NCBI RefSeq assembly: GCF_001905905.1
Contig: NZ_LIVT01000009.1
Location: forward strand, 178,593 to 242,592
Direction: 5' to 3'
From: Streptomyces sp. CB02366
GTDB taxonomy: Bacteria > Actinomycetota > Actinomycetes > Streptomycetales > Streptomycetaceae
DNA length: 64,000 bases
The position numbers and the translations under genes are program-made. The notes beneath the pieces are model-generated. The model had not been told where the DNA came from. It ran no database searches and worked only from the letters and a program-made list of their open reading frames with translations. The first letter of the stretch is position 1; the number at the start of each line of letters is the position of its first letter. Shown in pieces: positions 1 through 7,140 of this stretch.

Positions 1-48
1 GCGCCGCCCGCGCGCGGCCCCGCCCGTCGGCGGGAGAGCCGGACGGAC

Positions 49-1203
49 TCAGCGCTTGACGGCGCGCAGGACCACGAACTTCGGGTCGCCCGCGACCGTG
101 GTGCAGTTCCCGAAGATCCGGCGCAGATGGGTGTGGTAGGAGAGGTGCCGGTTGCCCACGACCCACAGCTCGCCGCCCTGGCGCAGCGCGGTCCGCGCGC
201 CGGTGAACATCGTGCGGGCGGTCGCGTCGGTGGTGGCGAGGTGCGAGTGGAAGGGCGGGTTGTTCAGTACCAGGTCCACGCTGCCCGGCGCCAGGTCGGC
301 GAGCCCGTCGCCGACCAGGAAGTCCGCCTTCGCGCCGTCGGGCGCTCCGGCCCGGAAGGTCTCCTCGGCGGAGGCGACCGCCCCGTAGGACTCGTCGACG
401 AACGTGATGTGCGCGTCGGGGGCGGCGATGGCGGCGGAGAGCCCGAGGACGCCGTTGCCGCAGCCGAGGTCGACGATCCGGGCGGCCCCGCCGCGGGTGG
501 GCAGGTGCTTCAGGAAGAAGCGGGTGCCGAGGTCGAGGCGGTCGGCGCAGAAGATCCCGGCGTGGTTGACGACGGTCCGCCCGGAGGCGGGGCCCACGTC
601 GGCGGGGAGTTCGTAGCGGTAGGGGTACGGGCTCGGCGTACGCGGCAGCCGGGGGTCGGGGGTGGAGAAGACGAGCCGCGCCTTGCGCACCGCGAGGGAG
701 GTGCGGGTGGGGCCGATGATCCGCTCGAAGAGCTTGAGCGTGGAGGTGTGGATCTCCTTGACCATGCCGGTGCCGATGACCACGGTGTCCGCGTGGACGG
801 CGGGGGCGATGCGGTGGAGCTGGTCCTCCAGGAACGCCAGGGACTTGGGCACCCGGACGAGGAGGACGTCGATCCGGTCGGGCGGGGTGTCGCGCGAGGA
901 CAGCAGGCGTACCGCGTCCTGGTCGAGGCCGTTGCGGGCCAGGTTGGCGAGGGTGGCGCGCCGGCCCAGGTAGGAGTCGCCGATCTGCACGGGCCGGTGT
1001 GCGGCCAGGGCGGTGGCGAGCGCTCCCCACCGGTCCCCCAGGACGGCGACGGTCCCCGAGAGGTCGACCGGGCCCGTATCGGGGTCGGTGAGCTGTCGGA
1101 GCAGGTATTCGTCGGCGGCGTCCCACGCCCGGAAGGGGTCGCGCGGGTGCTCGGGGAAGCGGGCGAGGTCGAACGTGCCCTGCGGAGTCGTCAAACGGTT
1201 CAT
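49..1203 (-). CDS. RlmG/RsmC-like rRNA guanine-N2 methyltransferase
   Basis: A 384-residue class I SAM-dependent methyltransferase. The C-terminal half has the SAM-binding motif DLGCGNG (residues 245-251) and the catalytic NNPPF motif (314-318), the signature of N2-guanine/N6-adenine methylases. The N-terminal 200 residues form a degenerate methyltransferase-like domain. This duplicated layout and length match RlmG (23S rRNA m2G1835) and RsmC; length is closer to RlmG (about 378). Expected role is methylating a guanine in rRNA in the cytoplasm. The ATG at 1201-1203 has only a weak ribosome site. The gene stands alone, facing away from the neighbour at 1384-1596. RlmG versus RsmC was not resolved. 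Confidence 0.82.
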   Translation of the reverse strand: MNRLTTPQGTFDLARFPEHPRDPFRAWDAADEYLLRQLTDPDTGPVDLSGTVAVLGDRWGALATALAAHRPVQIGDSYLGRRATLANLARNGLDQDAVRLLSSRDTPPDRIDVLLVRVPKSLAFLEDQLHRIAPAVHADTVVIGTGMVKEIHTSTLKLFERIIGPTRTSLAVRKARLVFSTPDPRLPRTPSPYPYRYELPADVGPASGRTVVNHAGIFCADRLDLGTRFFLKHLPTRGGAARIVDLGCGNGVLGLSAAIAAPDAHITFVDESYGAVASAEETFRAGAPDGAKADFLVGDGLADLAPGSVDLVLNNPPFHSHLATTDATARTMFTGARTALRQGGELWVVGNRHLSYHTHLRRIFGNCTTVAGDPKFVVLRAVKR

Positions 1204-1313
1204 ATGGCACTCAGGCTAGCCGAGGCGGCCGGAGGCGCCCCACACGCTCCCCGGCCCCTCGGCCGCCGTCACCCCGGCGTACGGTTCCGCGCACCCGCCC
1301 GCCGGGCGGCTCA

Positions 1314-1367
1314 GGGCCTGTCGTCGCCTTGCCGTCGCCCGGCAGTCGGCGGTTCGCCGACAGGCCC
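1314..1367. repeat. Intergenic stem-loop repeat, copy 1
   Basis: A 54-nt element bounded by perfect 10-bp inverted arms (GGGCCTGTCG and CGACAGGCCC), with G/C-rich internal sequence. The same outer arms and a similar interior recur at 31058-31114 and, degraded, at 21279-21335. It lies between two minus-strand genes. It could act as a terminator or be a REP-like repeat. Confidence 0.6.
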
Positions 1368-1383
1368 GAGGGCCCGCGGGCCG

Positions 1384-1596
1384 TCAGGGCAGTCGCTTGT
1401 CGATGGCCGAGCGGCCTTCGTCGGCCAGTTTGCGGCGGGCCCATTCCAGGTTCTCCGGTGTCAGGTCCCGCCCGGAGGCCAGTACCAGGTCCTCCGGGCT
1501 GGGCCGGTCGCTCGCGCCCGTGTGCAGGAGCCGGTCGGGCGTGACGCCGTCCGGTCCGGCCAGGGCCTCGGATACGGTTTCGGGCTCTTCGCTCAT
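1384..1596 (-). CDS. Small acidic hypothetical protein
   Basis: A 70-residue protein starting MSEEPETVSEAL. I chose this ATG because a strong GGAGG ribosome site precedes it; the open frame extends upstream but loses coding character. The C-terminal half (about residues 35-70) is a charged predicted helix ending in DKRLP. No catalytic motif, signal peptide or membrane segment is visible and I do not recognise the family. Its strand and spacing suggest its own transcript. High third-position G/C supports a real gene. Confidence 0.6.
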   Translation of the reverse strand: MSEEPETVSEALAGPDGVTPDRLLHTGASDRPSPEDLVLASGRDLTPENLEWARRKLADEGRSAIDKRLP

Positions 1597-1756
1597 GCCG
1601 CCTCCTCGTCCTTGCGGCAATTCTCGCTCCCCCGGGGCCCGGCCGCATCCGAGGAGGGCGCGCCCGTTACCCGGGAGAGTGAACCGGCCCATGGGAGGCG
1701 CGGGAAGTGGGCAGAACCGGGAAGCCACAGCCCCCACCTTCGCCGAGGCGGTGCCC

Positions 1757-2308
1757 ATGATCCACGGTGTCGACGTCAGCGCCTACCAGCCCTCCTACGA
1801 CACGGACGGGATCGATTTCGTCCTCATCAAGTCCACCGAAGGCCGTACCTACGTCAATCCGCGCCTGGACGCGCAGGTCAAGCGGGCCCGGGACGCCGAG
1901 TGCGTCGTCGGCTTCTACCACTTCCTCTGGCCGGGGAACGTGTCGGAGCAGGTCGAGTACTTCCTGGACAAGACCCCGGAGAAGGCGGGCGACCTGCTCG
2001 CGGTCGACTGGGAGCAGACCGGCGGCGGGACGCGAGCGAGCAACGCGGAGAAGGACCGTTTCATCAAGGCGGTGAAGAAGGAGCGCCCCGGCCACCGGGT
2101 CCTGCTGTACTGCAACCGCGCCTTCTGGCTCCGCCACGACACCACCGGCTACGCGGGCGACGGGCTGTGGATCGCCGACTACGTCTCCGCGGGCAAGCCC
2201 CGGATCGAGGCGGACTGGCGCGTCCACCAGTACACCGACGACCCGCTCGACAGGAACGTGGCCGACTTCGGCTCCGTCCGGGCGCTGCGCGAGTGGGCCG
2301 CCGGGTAG
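1757..2308 (+). CDS. GH25-like muramidase domain protein
   Basis: A 183-residue single-domain protein of the glycoside hydrolase 25 (Chalaropsis lysozyme) fold. It opens with the family signature GVDVSAYQ (Asp6). The catalytic-strand motif LLAVDWEQTG gives Asp84 and Glu86 as candidate acid/nucleophile residues, and the tail has the conserved W-x-V-x-QY pattern. GH25 enzymes cleave the MurNAc-GlcNAc bond of peptidoglycan. No signal peptide or wall-binding domain is visible, so secretion is unexplained; it may be cytoplasmic or exported another way. The ATG at 1757 begins exactly at the domain start. A stem-loop follows it. Confidence 0.78.
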   Translation: MIHGVDVSAYQPSYDTDGIDFVLIKSTEGRTYVNPRLDAQVKRARDAECVVGFYHFLWPGNVSEQVEYFLDKTPEKAGDLLAVDWEQTGGGTRASNAEKDRFIKAVKKERPGHRVLLYCNRAFWLRHDTTGYAGDGLWIADYVSAGKPRIEADWRVHQYTDDPLDRNVADFGSVRALREWAAG

Positions 2309-2324
2309 CCGTCGCCCGGGCCCC

Positions 2325-2362
2325 GACCGTCCCGTAGCCGCTCCGAGGGGCGCGGGACGGTC
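2325..2362. terminator. Stem-loop terminator after the GH25 gene
   Basis: Arms GACCGTCCCG (2325-2334) and CGGGACGGTC (2353-2362) are perfectly complementary over 10 bp, followed by a short pyrimidine-rich run. It lies 16 nt past the stop codon. Confidence 0.55.
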
Positions 2363-2546
2363 CGCTTTCCCGGGCCCCTCCCCCTCCAGACTTGACCTGC
2401 ACATGATAGGTACACCGTGTTCACACGTGCGGCACCGCGCCTGTGGAAGGCTCCGGCTGACCACCTACCGCAACGGCCGCCGCGCGTCCGCCTCCGCGCC
2501 CGAGGGGCTTCGCCGCGGTGTCCGCGTTTCGGAGAGGACACCCCAC

Positions 2547-3368
2547 ATGTCCCGTCGCCTCTCGTTCTACGCGCGTCCACTCATGGCCGCGGCAGCCGCC
2601 GTCACCGTGCTGTCGGGCACCGCCGCCGCAGCCCCCGCGGACACCCCGCCCGACCGCCCCGCCACCCTCGCGGCAGCCCTCGACGACACGTACTACCAGG
2701 GCGCCGCCGGCAAGTCCGGCGCCGAACTCAAGACCGCCCTGCACACGATCATCAGCGCCCAGACCAAACTCTCCTACAGCCAGGTGTGGGACGCCCTCAA
2801 GGCCACCGACGAGGACCCCGCCAACCCCTCCAACGTCATCCTGCTGTACACCGGACGCTCCCAGTCCAAGAACGACAACGGCGGCAACCCGGGCCAGTGG
2901 AACCGGGAGCACGTCTGGGCCAAGTCGCACGGCGACTTCGGCACGGCCACGGGCCCGGGCACCGACGTGCACCACCTGCGGCCCACCGACGTCCAGGTCA
3001 ACTCCACCCGCGGCAACAAGGACTTCGACAAAGGTGGGAGCGAACTGGGCGACGCGCCCGGCAACTTCACCGACGGCGACTCCTTCGAGCCGCGCGACGA
3101 GGTCAAGGGCGACGTCGCCCGCATGGTCCTCTACATGGCGGTCCGGTACGAGGGGAACGACTCCTTCGCCGATCTCGAACCCAACGACCGGGTGAACAAC
3201 GGGTCCGCCCCGAAGATGGGCAGGCTCTCCGTCCTGAAGCAGTGGAGCCGGGAGGACCCGCCGGACACCTTCGAGAAGCGCCGCAACGACGTCATATTCG
3301 AGCGCTTCCAGCACAACCGGAACCCGTTCGTGGACCACCCCGAGTGGGTCGGCGCCATCTGGGGGTGA
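2547..3368 (+). CDS. Secreted endonuclease I (EndA/NucM family)
   Basis: A 273-residue protein with an N-terminal signal peptide (MSRRLSFYAR, hydrophobic Ala/Val stretch, likely cut after AAAA-P near residue 30). The mature part belongs to the endonuclease I family, a beta-beta-alpha metal nuclease degrading DNA and RNA outside the cell. Visible motifs are the NREHVWAKSHG core with the general-base His, followed by DVHHLRPTD and NSTRGN. The family is usually 220-280 residues, so it looks complete. The ATG at 2547 was preferred because GAGAGGA sits upstream and the signal peptide begins there. It ends 5 nt from the convergent glutaminase gene. Likely a nutrient-scavenging nuclease. Confidence 0.88.
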   Translation: MSRRLSFYARPLMAAAAAVTVLSGTAAAAPADTPPDRPATLAAALDDTYYQGAAGKSGAELKTALHTIISAQTKLSYSQVWDALKATDEDPANPSNVILLYTGRSQSKNDNGGNPGQWNREHVWAKSHGDFGTATGPGTDVHHLRPTDVQVNSTRGNKDFDKGGSELGDAPGNFTDGDSFEPRDEVKGDVARMVLYMAVRYEGNDSFADLEPNDRVNNGSAPKMGRLSVLKQWSREDPPDTFEKRRNDVIFERFQHNRNPFVDHPEWVGAIWG

Positions 3369-3373
3369 CGGGT

Positions 3374-4723
3374 TCAGCCCTCCCCGGCCAGGGTCCGCGC
3401 GCAGGCTTCCACGGCGTCCTCACGGGTGGCGTGGTGCGGCAGGTCCTGGCCGGTCCGCTCCCGCACCGCGCCGATCGGACCGAGCAGGTCCTTCGGGTCG
3501 ACGACTGCCGCGTACCGCCCGTCGGCGGTGAGCCGGGCGAGCCCGGTGTGCAGCATCGCCAGCGCCACGGAGTCGACGGAGGTGACGTCGCGCAGGTCGA
3601 GCACGACCGGGCCGCCGTCCGGCCCCGACTCGTCCAGGGCGTACAGCACGCGCTCGGCGGCCGTGAAGTCGATGGCCCCTTGGGCGACCACGACGCCGAC
3701 CTGCTCGCGCAAGCCCCGCTCCCGCTCCCCGGAGGGGGCCGAGGGCAGGTCGTCGGCGGTCGTGACGAGGGTGACGGTGGAGCCCGGCAGCGCGGGGTTG
3801 AGCATGAGGTGGAGGCCGTACCGCCGTGACATCGCCTCCAGTGCGGCGTGGCCGCGCACCGAACCGCCGGTGGCGTCCAGCCGCGGGCTGTACGCCGCCA
3901 CCCCGAAGCGGGCCGGGCCCACCGCGATGAGCCCGCCGGAGACCCCGCTCTTGGCGGGCAGCCCCACCCGCAGGAGCCAGTCGCCGGAACCGTCGTACAT
4001 GCCGCAGGTCGCCATGACGGCGAGGACCCGCGCGGCGACCTCGGCCGAGACCACCCGCTCACGGGTCACGGGGTTCACCCCGCCGTAGGCGAGGGTCGCG
4101 GCCATCGTGGCGAGGTCGAGGGCGGTGACGCGGATGGCGCACTGCCGGAAGTAGCGGTCGACCGCCGGGACCGGATCGACGGGCAGGGTACCGGTGGAGC
4201 GGATCAGGTAGGCCAGCGCCCGGTTGCGGTCTCCGGTCGCCGATTCGGAGGCGAACACCTCCTCGTCCACGTCCAGTTCGCGTCCGGCGAAACGGCCCAG
4301 GCAGCGCAGGATCCGGTCGAAGGCGGGTTCGCCGGGAGTGTCCGGGACCAGGGCCGTGGTGACGATCGCGCCGGCGTTGACCATGGCGTTGGCGGGACGC
4401 CCCGTACCGGGTTCGAGGCTGATGGCGTTGAACGCCTCACCGCTCGGCTCGGCGCCCACCCAGCGGCCGACCTCGTCGAGGCCGAGAGCGGAGAGCGCCA
4501 GGGCGTAGACGAACGGTTTGGACACGGACTGGATGGTGAAGGGCGCCTCCGCCTCGCCCGCACTGTAGCGGTGCCCGTCCATGCTGACCAGGGCCAGCCC
4601 GAAGGCGTCCGGATCGGCGAGGGCGAGCTGGGGGATGTAGTCGGCCGGCTTCCCCTCCCGCAAGGCGGCGAACCGGTCGCGCAGCCCGGCGAGCGAGTCG
4701 GTGACCGCGTCGACGGCGCTCAT
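3374..4723 (-). CDS. glsA: Glutaminase A with C-terminal STAS domain
   Basis: A 449-residue protein. Residues 1 to about 310 are the serine-dependent glutaminase domain (L-glutamine to L-glutamate and ammonia), with the beta-lactamase-like S66-x-x-K69 catalytic motif in FTIQSVSKPF, plus AMVNAGAI and CGMYDGSGDW. Residues about 335-449 resemble a STAS domain (VVLDLRDVTSVDSVALAMLH), the fold of anti-sigma antagonists and sulfate-transporter tails. Typical bacterial glutaminases have about 305 residues, so this is a two-domain fusion, as in some actinobacterial and mammalian glutaminases with extra regulatory domains. Its start overlaps a tiny upstream reading frame by ATGA. Glutaminase activity is well supported; the STAS role is inferred. 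Confidence 0.87.
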   Translation of the reverse strand: MSAVDAVTDSLAGLRDRFAALREGKPADYIPQLALADPDAFGLALVSMDGHRYSAGEAEAPFTIQSVSKPFVYALALSALGLDEVGRWVGAEPSGEAFNAISLEPGTGRPANAMVNAGAIVTTALVPDTPGEPAFDRILRCLGRFAGRELDVDEEVFASESATGDRNRALAYLIRSTGTLPVDPVPAVDRYFRQCAIRVTALDLATMAATLAYGGVNPVTRERVVSAEVAARVLAVMATCGMYDGSGDWLLRVGLPAKSGVSGGLIAVGPARFGVAAYSPRLDATGGSVRGHAALEAMSRRYGLHLMLNPALPGSTVTLVTTADDLPSAPSGERERGLREQVGVVVAQGAIDFTAAERVLYALDESGPDGGPVVLDLRDVTSVDSVALAMLHTGLARLTADGRYAAVVDPKDLLGPIGAVRERTGQDLPHHATREDAVEACARTLAGEG

Positions 4724-4821
4724 CGGACGGCCCCCCGCCGGGGCCGGGCGCGGGGGACCGCCTCGACGCCCCCGGCGCCCACCGCGGCTTCGGCCGCCTT
4801 TCTCACCAGGAACGCGGGCAC
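4720..4821 (-). CDS. Possible 33-residue leader peptide coupled to glutaminase
   Basis: A GTG at 4819-4821 sits a normal distance after a strong GAGGAGG ribosome site and opens a 33-codon frame (begins PAFLVRKAAEAAVG, Arg-rich end). Its stop overlaps the glutaminase ATG as ATGA, a layout typical of translational coupling. An in-frame ATG upstream (4858-4860) has no ribosome site. I do not recognise the peptide. It may be a genuine small protein or a device for starting glutaminase translation. Confidence 0.3.
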   Translation of the reverse strand: MPAFLVRKAAEAAVGAGGVEAVPRARPRRGAVR

Positions 4822-4947
4822 CGTGCCTCCTCTCGCATCACCGAGCGACAACTCGCCCATATTAGGACTAAAAGCTATGTATTGAGGGACAGAGCAATCT
4901 CTCCACCCGCTCCGCACGGAAGCGGGTTCGAGTCCCGGGAGGGAACG

Positions 4948-6063
4948 ATGGACACGGACGCCCTGACCGCCGACCTGTTGCGGGAGCTGCGGGCGACCCG
5001 CCCCTACCCGGTGCTGTCCCTGACCATGCCGACGCACCGCACGGCCCCGGACAACGCCCAGGACCCGGTCCGCCTGCGGAACCTGGTGGCCGAGGCCGGA
5101 GCCCGTCTCGAGGAGGACCCGCAGGTCAGCCCGGAGGTCGCGGCCGCTCTCCGCGACCGGCTGGAGCGGGCGGCGGCCGAGGTGGACCCGCGTGGAGCGC
5201 TGGATTCCCTGGTGCTCCTGGTCACCACCGACGCGTACTGGATCTGGCAGTTGCCGCGCACGGCACCCGAACGGGTGGTGCTCAGCGACACCTTCCTCAC
5301 CCGCAACCTCGTCGCGGCCAAGGCCCAGGCCCGGCCGTTCCGGGCGCTGACCGTCGCCGCCGACCACGCCACCCTCTGGACCGGGACGGTCGACGGCGTC
5401 CACCGCGAGGAGGGGGCGGGCTTTCCGCTGACCGCGCCGCAGGAGCAGCCGGACCCCCAGCGCGAGGAACGGATCGGGGACACTCCGAGCCTCTTCACCG
5501 ACGAGGAGACCCGGAACTTCTTCCGGGACGTGGACGCGAAGCTGCGCACGGTCCTCGCCGACGATCCGCGTCCCCTGTATCTGATGGGCCAGGCGCCCGC
5601 CCTCTCGCTGCTCGACGAGGTCGGTACGGCTTCCGCGTCCGCCGTGGGCCGGGTGGCCAAGGGCGCGCCGCCCGACATCTCGGCCGCCGAGGTCCTCACC
5701 GAGCTGGAGCCCGCCCTCGCCGAGGGCGCTCGACGGGCGGCGGCCGACGTGGAGGCCCGGCTCGACGACGCTCGCAGCGCCCGCGCCTTCGCCGCGGGAC
5801 TCGACGAGGTCTGGGCCGCGGTCCGGGAGGGCCGGGCGGGAACGGTCGCGGTGGAGGAGCACTTCCGGACGACCGTGCGGGTGACCGACGAGCACCTGGA
5901 GCCGGTGTCCGAGGAGGCCGCGCGGACGGCGCAGGACGCGGTCCGCGAGGACATCGTCGACGAACTGGTCGAGACGGCGCTGGACGGCGGCGCCGACGTC
6001 GTCTTCGTCGAGGACGACTCGCTGGCGGCCCACGGGCGGATCGCGGCGGCCCTGCGCTACTGA
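4948..6063 (+). CDS. Bacterial archaeo-eukaryotic release factor (aeRF1-like) family protein; possible ribosome hibernation factor
   Basis: A 371-residue soluble protein. The opening segment (YPVLSLTMPTHRTAPDNAQD) matches the start typical of the bacterial aeRF1-like (baeRF) family. The central part has VLLVTTDAYWIW and FRALTVAADHATLWTG, fitting the domain 2/3 folds of eRF1-related proteins. The C-terminal VDELVETALDGGADVVFVEDDSLAAHGRIAAALRY is an L7Ae-like end. Members of this superfamily include Balon, which occupies idle ribosomes in cold-shocked Psychrobacter, and mycobacterial Rv2629. No GGQ tripeptide is visible, so peptide-release activity is unlikely. The ATG at 4948 follows GGGAGGGA. 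The family call is moderately firm; the hibernation role is inference. Confidence 0.68.
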   Translation: MDTDALTADLLRELRATRPYPVLSLTMPTHRTAPDNAQDPVRLRNLVAEAGARLEEDPQVSPEVAAALRDRLERAAAEVDPRGALDSLVLLVTTDAYWIWQLPRTAPERVVLSDTFLTRNLVAAKAQARPFRALTVAADHATLWTGTVDGVHREEGAGFPLTAPQEQPDPQREERIGDTPSLFTDEETRNFFRDVDAKLRTVLADDPRPLYLMGQAPALSLLDEVGTASASAVGRVAKGAPPDISAAEVLTELEPALAEGARRAAADVEARLDDARSARAFAAGLDEVWAAVREGRAGTVAVEEHFRTTVRVTDEHLEPVSEEAARTAQDAVREDIVDELVETALDGGADVVFVEDDSLAAHGRIAAALRY

Positions 6064-6093
6064 CCGCGCGCCGAGGCCCTGCCGGTCCCCGCG

Positions 6094-7053
6094 TCAGCCC
6101 AGGCGGCGGACCGGCTGCCCGTCGAGGAACGCCCTGATGTCCTCCACGGCCTGCCCGTAGTACGTCGTGTAGTTGGCGCGCGACACGTAGCCGAGGTGCG
6201 GGGTGGCCAGCAGGCCGGGCGCGGTACGCACCGGGTCGTCGGCGGGGAGCGGCTCGGTGTCGAACACGTCGGTCGCGGCTCCGGCGATCACTCCGTCGCG
6301 CAGGGCGGCGAGGAGGGCGTCCGTGTCGACGATGGCCGCCCTGGAGGTGTTGACCAGGTAGGCGGTCGGGCGCATCCGGGCGAGTTCGGGCGCGCCGATC
6401 AGGCCCCGGGTCCGTTCGCCGAGCGCCAGGTGGACGGAGACGAAGTCGCTCGCGGCCAGCAGCTCGTCCCGCGAGGAGGCGAGTGTCGCCCCCACCTCGT
6501 CGGCCCGCTCCCGCGTCAGGTTCCGGCTCCAGGCCAGCACCTCCATGCCGAAGGCCAGGCCCACCCGCGCCACCCGGCCGCCGATCTTCCCGAGCCCCAG
6601 CAGGCCGAGCGTGCGCCCGTGCAGATCGGCCCCGAGCGTGGACTGCCAGGGCCCGCCCGTGCGCAGGGCCTCGGCCTCGGGGACGATGCCGCGGGCGAGG
6701 CCGAGCAGCAGCGCCCAGGTGAGTTCGACGGGCGGGGTGGAGGAGCTGGCGGTGCCGCAGACGACGACGCCGTGCCGCCGCGCGGCGTCGAAGTCGATGA
6801 CGGAGTTGCGCATGCCGGAGGCGACGAGCAGCCGCAGCCGGGGCAGCCGGGCGAACAGTTCGGCCGGGAACGGCACTCGTTCGCGGAGGGTCACCACGAT
6901 GTCGAAGCCGGCGAGGGCGGCGGCCGCCTCGTCCGTCGTGGCGAGGTGCTCGGCGAAGGTGACGACCTCGACGTCGTCGGTCACGGGCGACCAGTCGACG
7001 ACGGTGGCGGCCACGGACTGGAAGTCCTCGATGACGGCGCAGCGCAGTTTCAC
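6094..7053 (-). CDS. D-isomer-specific 2-hydroxyacid dehydrogenase
   Basis: A 319-residue NAD(P)-dependent dehydrogenase. The Rossmann motif GLLGLGKIGG lies near residues 149-158. The catalytic triad is present as Arg in LVNTSRAAIVD, Glu in DVFDTEPLP and His in TPHLGYVS. Proteins of this family interconvert 2-oxoacids and D-2-hydroxyacids (glycerate, phosphoglycerate, lactate and similar). There is no C-terminal ACT domain, so it is not a standard SerA. The substrate cannot be told from the sequence. It lies upstream of, and on the same strand as, neither partner in an obvious operon: 87 nt separate it from the phosphoketolase end, so co-transcription with phosphoketolase and the aldehyde dehydrogenase is possible. 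Confidence 0.85.
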   Translation of the reverse strand: MKLRCAVIEDFQSVAATVVDWSPVTDDVEVVTFAEHLATTDEAAAALAGFDIVVTLRERVPFPAELFARLPRLRLLVASGMRNSVIDFDAARRHGVVVCGTASSSTPPVELTWALLLGLARGIVPEAEALRTGGPWQSTLGADLHGRTLGLLGLGKIGGRVARVGLAFGMEVLAWSRNLTRERADEVGATLASSRDELLAASDFVSVHLALGERTRGLIGAPELARMRPTAYLVNTSRAAIVDTDALLAALRDGVIAGAATDVFDTEPLPADDPVRTAPGLLATPHLGYVSRANYTTYYGQAVEDIRAFLDGQPVRRLG

Positions 7054-7140
7054 GGCAGCCTCTCTCCGGCCGGGCAGGGTCGCCCTCCATGATCGCGCAT
7101 CGCCCCCCGCGGCCCGTGGGGGGCCCGGCGAACACCGGCG

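Noticed and set aside
127..2337. A 736-codon plus-strand frame across the methyltransferase and GH25 genes
   Set aside because: It is a composition artefact antisense to the methyltransferase; its protein shows no recognisable domain and overlaps better-supported genes on both strands.
4913..4946. GGTTCGAGTCCC, resembling a tRNA T-arm
   Set aside because: The surrounding sequence lacks a matching acceptor stem, anticodon arm and CCA end. The stem flanks pair only partly. Probably coincidental.
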